A stretch of 64,000 nt of DNA from CALBPI01 sp038524795 (lineage in GTDB: Bacteria > Pseudomonadota > Gammaproteobacteria > Steroidobacterales > Woeseiaceae). Under the pieces are notes generated by a model. That model worked only from the letters and a program-made list of their open reading frames with translations. It was not told where the DNA came from and did not search any database. Location: positions 186,001-250,000 of the forward strand of contig JBCBIJ010000002.1 of NCBI GenBank assembly GCA_038524795.1, written 5' to 3'. Below, one piece after another: positions 61,661 through 64,000 of this stretch (position 1 is its first letter; each line of letters starts with the position of its first letter). Position numbers and translations under genes: made by a program.

Positions 61661-62211
61661 CGGCTGTCGCGCACGCCGCGATCGCCGACACGATTGAATC
61701 GGGTTCGATGGCCGTCGACGCAACGGCCGGAAACGGGCATGACACGCTGTTTCTCGCAAAGGCCGTCGGACCTGACGGCATCGTCTTTGCCTTTGATGTG
61801 CAGGCGCGCGCCATCGCAGTAACGGGGCATCGACTTGCCGATGCGGGCGTCACAGAACGCGTCCGTTTGATTCACGCAAGCCACGAGCTGATGGCCGAAC
61901 AACTACCCGACGCGGCGTGCGGCCAACTCGCCGCCGTCATGTTCAATCTCGGTTACCTGCCGGGCGCCGACCATGCCGTGACGACCGCCGCAGAAACGAC
62001 AACGGCGGCCATCGCGACCGCCGCTGAGTGTCTCGCGCCTGGCGCGGTGATGACTGTCATGGCGTACCGGGGGCACGCACCGGGGGTACCGGAGAGCGAA
62101 GCTGTCGCGCGGCAGTGCGAGATGTTGGCAGCCTCGGGTTTTAGAGTCAGCCGCGAGTCGGCTGCCGGGAACGGCCCCGTGTTGTGGATCGTTCGCGCGC
62201 CGGTCACCTGA
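61645..62211 (+). CDS. Class I SAM methyltransferase, MnmM/YtqB-like
   Basis: 188 aa. VDATAGNGHDTLFLAKAVGP (about 24-43) is the SAM loop, MFNLGYLPGADHAVTT (about 99-114) and VMAYRGHAPGVPESEAV (about 134-150) match the YtqB family, whose B. subtilis member MnmM methylates nm5s2U34 of tRNA. Stop codon is in a perfect 12-bp hairpin shared with the convergent acyl-CoA dehydrogenase. Confidence 0.8.
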   Translation: MAGRLTAVAHAAIADTIESGSMAVDATAGNGHDTLFLAKAVGPDGIVFAFDVQARAIAVTGHRLADAGVTERVRLIHASHELMAEQLPDAACGQLAAVMFNLGYLPGADHAVTTAAETTTAAIATAAECLAPGAVMTVMAYRGHAPGVPESEAVARQCEMLAASGFRVSRESAAGNGPVLWIVRAPVT

Positions 62212-62221
62212 CCGGCGCGCG
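62194..62221. terminator. Stop-codon-embedding 12-bp hairpin between convergent genes
   Basis: Arms 62194-62205 and 62210-62221 pair perfectly around loop ACCT; the TGA (62209-62211) of the methyltransferase spans loop and arm. No T-run. Eight bp separate it from the stop of the dehydrogenase on minus. Confidence 0.7.
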
Positions 62222-62229
62222 GCAGACGA

Positions 62230-63420
62230 TCAGGCAGCCTCGTCCTGAGACTTCACGGCTTTAGGCTGCTTCTTGCGCGGGTCGAGACCAATCGAGCGCG
62301 CGATGATCTCGCGCATGATTTCTGAGCTGCCCGCGTAGATGCGCGACACACGCGCATCCGTGTACATGCGCGAGATGCGGTACTCGTCCATGTAACCGGC
62401 GCCACCGTGCAGCTGCACACAGGTGTCCATGACACGGCCTTCGAGCTCACTACCGTAGAGCTTGATGCGCGCCGCCATTTCGGCCGACAACTTGCCCTTG
62501 TTGTGCTCTTCAACACAGCGGTCCAGGTAGACCTGCGCGAGATCGATTTCCGTGCGCATGTCGGCCATTTTGAAGCGCGTGTTCTGGAAGTCTGCGACCG
62601 TCTGGCCAAAGGCCTTGCGGTCCGTGATGAACTCCATCGTCAGGTCGAAGGCAACCTGGCAGGCGGCGATATAGCCAACGGCGCCCAACAGACGTTCCTC
62701 GGCCAGGAACTGCATGAGGTAGTAGAACCCACGCGTCGCATCACCCAGCACGTTTTCCGTGGGGATCTTCACGTCGTTGAAGAACAGCTCTGCCGTATCC
62801 TGTGCGGCCAGGCCCATCTTCTTGAGGTTACGGCCGCGTTCGAAGCCTTCCATACCCCGCTCGACGACGAACAATCCCAAACCGTGCGTGGCGTCGGGGA
62901 CGGTGCGTGCGGCGACGATCACAAGGTCCGCGTTGATGCCGTTGGAAATGTAGGTCTTGCTGCCGTTGAGAACCCAGTGATCGCCCTTGTCGACCGCGCG
63001 CGTTTTCATGCCCGCAACGTCACTGCCGGCGCCAGGCTCAGTCATGGCAATTGCCAGGATGCTCTCGCCGCTGATGCACTTGGGCAGCCAGCGTGCCTTC
63101 TGTTCTTCAGTGCCCAGTGCGCCCAGGTAGGGCGCGACGAGGCGCGAATGCAGGGTTATGAAGAAGCCCGGGTCGCCGTGCTTCGCCAATTCCTCAATGA
63201 GGATCTGCTCGTAGCGAAAATCCTCGACGCCGGCGCCGCCGTACTTTTCGTCGGCCCACATGAGCAGCAGGCCCTGTTCCCCGGCTTTTTCAAATGCCTC
63301 GCGGTCGACGATGCCCTGCTCTCGCCAGCGCTCACCATGCGGCTCAACCTCATTGATCATGAACTGCCGGACGGCATCGCGGAACATCTCGTGATCTTCG
63401 GTAAAACAGTTTCTTTCCAT
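62230..63420 (-). CDS. Acyl-CoA dehydrogenase
   Basis: 396 aa from ATG 63420; upstream in-frame sequence is inside the next gene. Full catalytic-type motifs: IAMTEPGAGSDVAGMKTRAV (about 126-145), ISNGINADLVIVAARTVPDA, DRKAFGQTVADFQNTRFKMA, LHGGAGYMDEYRISRMYTDA, and IYAGSSEIMREIIARSIGL at the end. Short- to medium-chain or branched-chain specific; C-terminal Lys-rich tail. Follows the enoyl-CoA hydratase gene, so beta-oxidation of a dedicated substrate. Confidence 0.93.
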   Translation of the reverse strand: MERNCFTEDHEMFRDAVRQFMINEVEPHGERWREQGIVDREAFEKAGEQGLLLMWADEKYGGAGVEDFRYEQILIEELAKHGDPGFFITLHSRLVAPYLGALGTEEQKARWLPKCISGESILAIAMTEPGAGSDVAGMKTRAVDKGDHWVLNGSKTYISNGINADLVIVAARTVPDATHGLGLFVVERGMEGFERGRNLKKMGLAAQDTAELFFNDVKIPTENVLGDATRGFYYLMQFLAEERLLGAVGYIAACQVAFDLTMEFITDRKAFGQTVADFQNTRFKMADMRTEIDLAQVYLDRCVEEHNKGKLSAEMAARIKLYGSELEGRVMDTCVQLHGGAGYMDEYRISRMYTDARVSRIYAGSSEIMREIIARSIGLDPRKKQPKAVKSQDEAA

Positions 63421-63457
63421 TGTGTTGCTCCATGCGCCGCAAGCGGGCGCCACTACT

Positions 63458-64000
63458 CTAGCCTTTAAATTCCGGTTTGCGCTTTTCGAAAAACGCCGTG
63501 ACGCCTTCCTGGTTGTCGGGTGAACCGACCAGGTCCGTCTGCAGCCGCGCCTCGTAGTCGAACGTGTCCGCCCAGCTCGACGACTCAGCCGCGCGCATGA
63601 CAAGCTTCGTTGCGCGCACGGACAGCGGCGCACGCTCTGCAAGCTCGTGGCCCCAGGCCGTCGCGTTATCGAGCACCGCGTCGTTGGGCACGACGCGGTT
63701 AACCAGGCCCCAATCGAGGCAACGGGCCGCGTCGATACGCTCTGCCTCCACGGAGAGCTGGAACGCACGCTTGTAGCCCAGCTGTTTTTGTAAGAGCCAG
63801 TTGGCCCCGCCGTCAGGCACAAGCGAAATCGTCGAGAACGGCGCCAGCAAGAACGCCTTTTCGCCCATCACGGCCAGGTCACAGGCCAGTGCGATCGACA
63901 GCGCAATGCCCGCTGCGGCGCCGTTGATGGCGGCAATCACGGGTTTGGGCATACCGATGATCTCATCAAAGATCGGACGGTACTCACGCTGCAATTGTTG
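63458..64000 (-). CDS. Enoyl-CoA hydratase/isomerase, partial (5' end beyond window)
   Basis: C-terminal 180 or so residues are present; the frame stays open to the window edge, so the N-terminus lies to the right. Crotonase signature KPVIAAINGAAAGIALSIAL with DLAVMGEKAFLLAPFSTISL (about 30-60 of the visible part), PDGGANWLL, and the C-terminal FFEKRKPEFKG. It precedes the acyl-CoA dehydrogenase by 37 bp. Confidence 0.9.
   Translation of the reverse strand, partial: QQLQREYRPIFDEIIGMPKPVIAAINGAAAGIALSIALACDLAVMGEKAFLLAPFSTISLVPDGGANWLLQKQLGYKRAFQLSVEAERIDAARCLDWGLVNRVVPNDAVLDNATAWGHELAERAPLSVRATKLVMRAAESSSWADTFDYEARLQTDLVGSPDNQEGVTAFFEKRKPEFKG

Noticed and set aside
62407..63468. 353-residue plus-strand frame antisense to the acyl-CoA dehydrogenase
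   Set aside because: Same type of antisense shadow; the dehydrogenase motifs are on minus.
1..64000. CRISPR array, IS element, prophage or tRNA-linked integration site
   Set aside because: No regularly spaced repeats, transposase or integrase motifs, or terminal inverted repeats were found; base composition and codon style are even across the window.

Overview
The window is GC-rich, gene-dense bacterial chromosome with short intergenic gaps, many 4-bp stop/start overlaps and no insertion sequence, phage gene, CRISPR array, rRNA or tRNA that I could find. The gene content fits a free-living, aerobic, heterotrophic gammaproteobacterium: BipA, ThrS/GlnS of the E. coli type, YceH, Zur, ArfB, PrpBCD, OmpW, a spinster-type MFS protein, TonB-dependent receptor, several acyl-CoA dehydrogenases and a PEP-CTERM protein. 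The gene set alone does not fix family or genus.

Layout. 35-3438: molybdenum-cofactor genes (moaA-moaC-mobA-moaD-moaE on minus, facing a MocA/MobA-like nucleotidyltransferase). 3673-6029: paired acyl-CoA dehydrogenases. 6043-9272 (minus): zur, a YdjM-like membrane hydrolase apparently starting at CTG, and glnS. 9412-14133: thrS, then a fusion of two receiver-like domains, a membrane helix, repeats and a TonB C-terminal domain. 14143-22851: xdhC, zeta-class GST, MFS transporter, typA, ggt, a medium-chain reductase and a TSUP permease. 23016-29079: a six-gene plus-strand operon with two OlsB/OlsA-like acyltransferases, a DinB-like protein, an 841-residue alpha/beta-hydrolase + DedA/VTT + ATP-grasp fusion, a START-like secreted protein and a 2Fe-2S ferredoxin. 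29018-39888 (minus): an eight-gene operon: Tat-targeted TldD, TldE, Tat-targeted DUF4159, MoxR, DUF58, BatA-like and two large membrane proteins. 40249-44183: a PTPS-III-like pterin enzyme with an SDR, an ECF sigma operon and a DUF4397 lipoprotein. 44320-50368: flavin reductase, Tat/lipoprotein amidase, an orphan membrane protein, prpBCD. 50517-55633: yceH, a PEP-CTERM protein behind a sigma-54-like promoter, and a TonB-dependent receptor interrupted by two in-frame TAG codons. 55782-64000: TraB/GumN-like protein, OmpW, acyl-CoA ligase, metallo-beta-lactamase-fold protein, arfB, an MnmL/MnmM-like pair, acyl-CoA dehydrogenase, and a partial enoyl-CoA hydratase.

The strongest leads for undescribed biology are (i) the three-domain fusion inside the ornithine-lipid-like operon, (ii) the exported TldD / MoxR operon, (iii) the receiver-TonB fusion, (iv) the receptor with two amber codons in an otherwise open frame, and (v) a recurring architecture in which stop codons of convergent genes lie inside compact hairpins. 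Function assignments rest on motifs read by eye; no database search was run.
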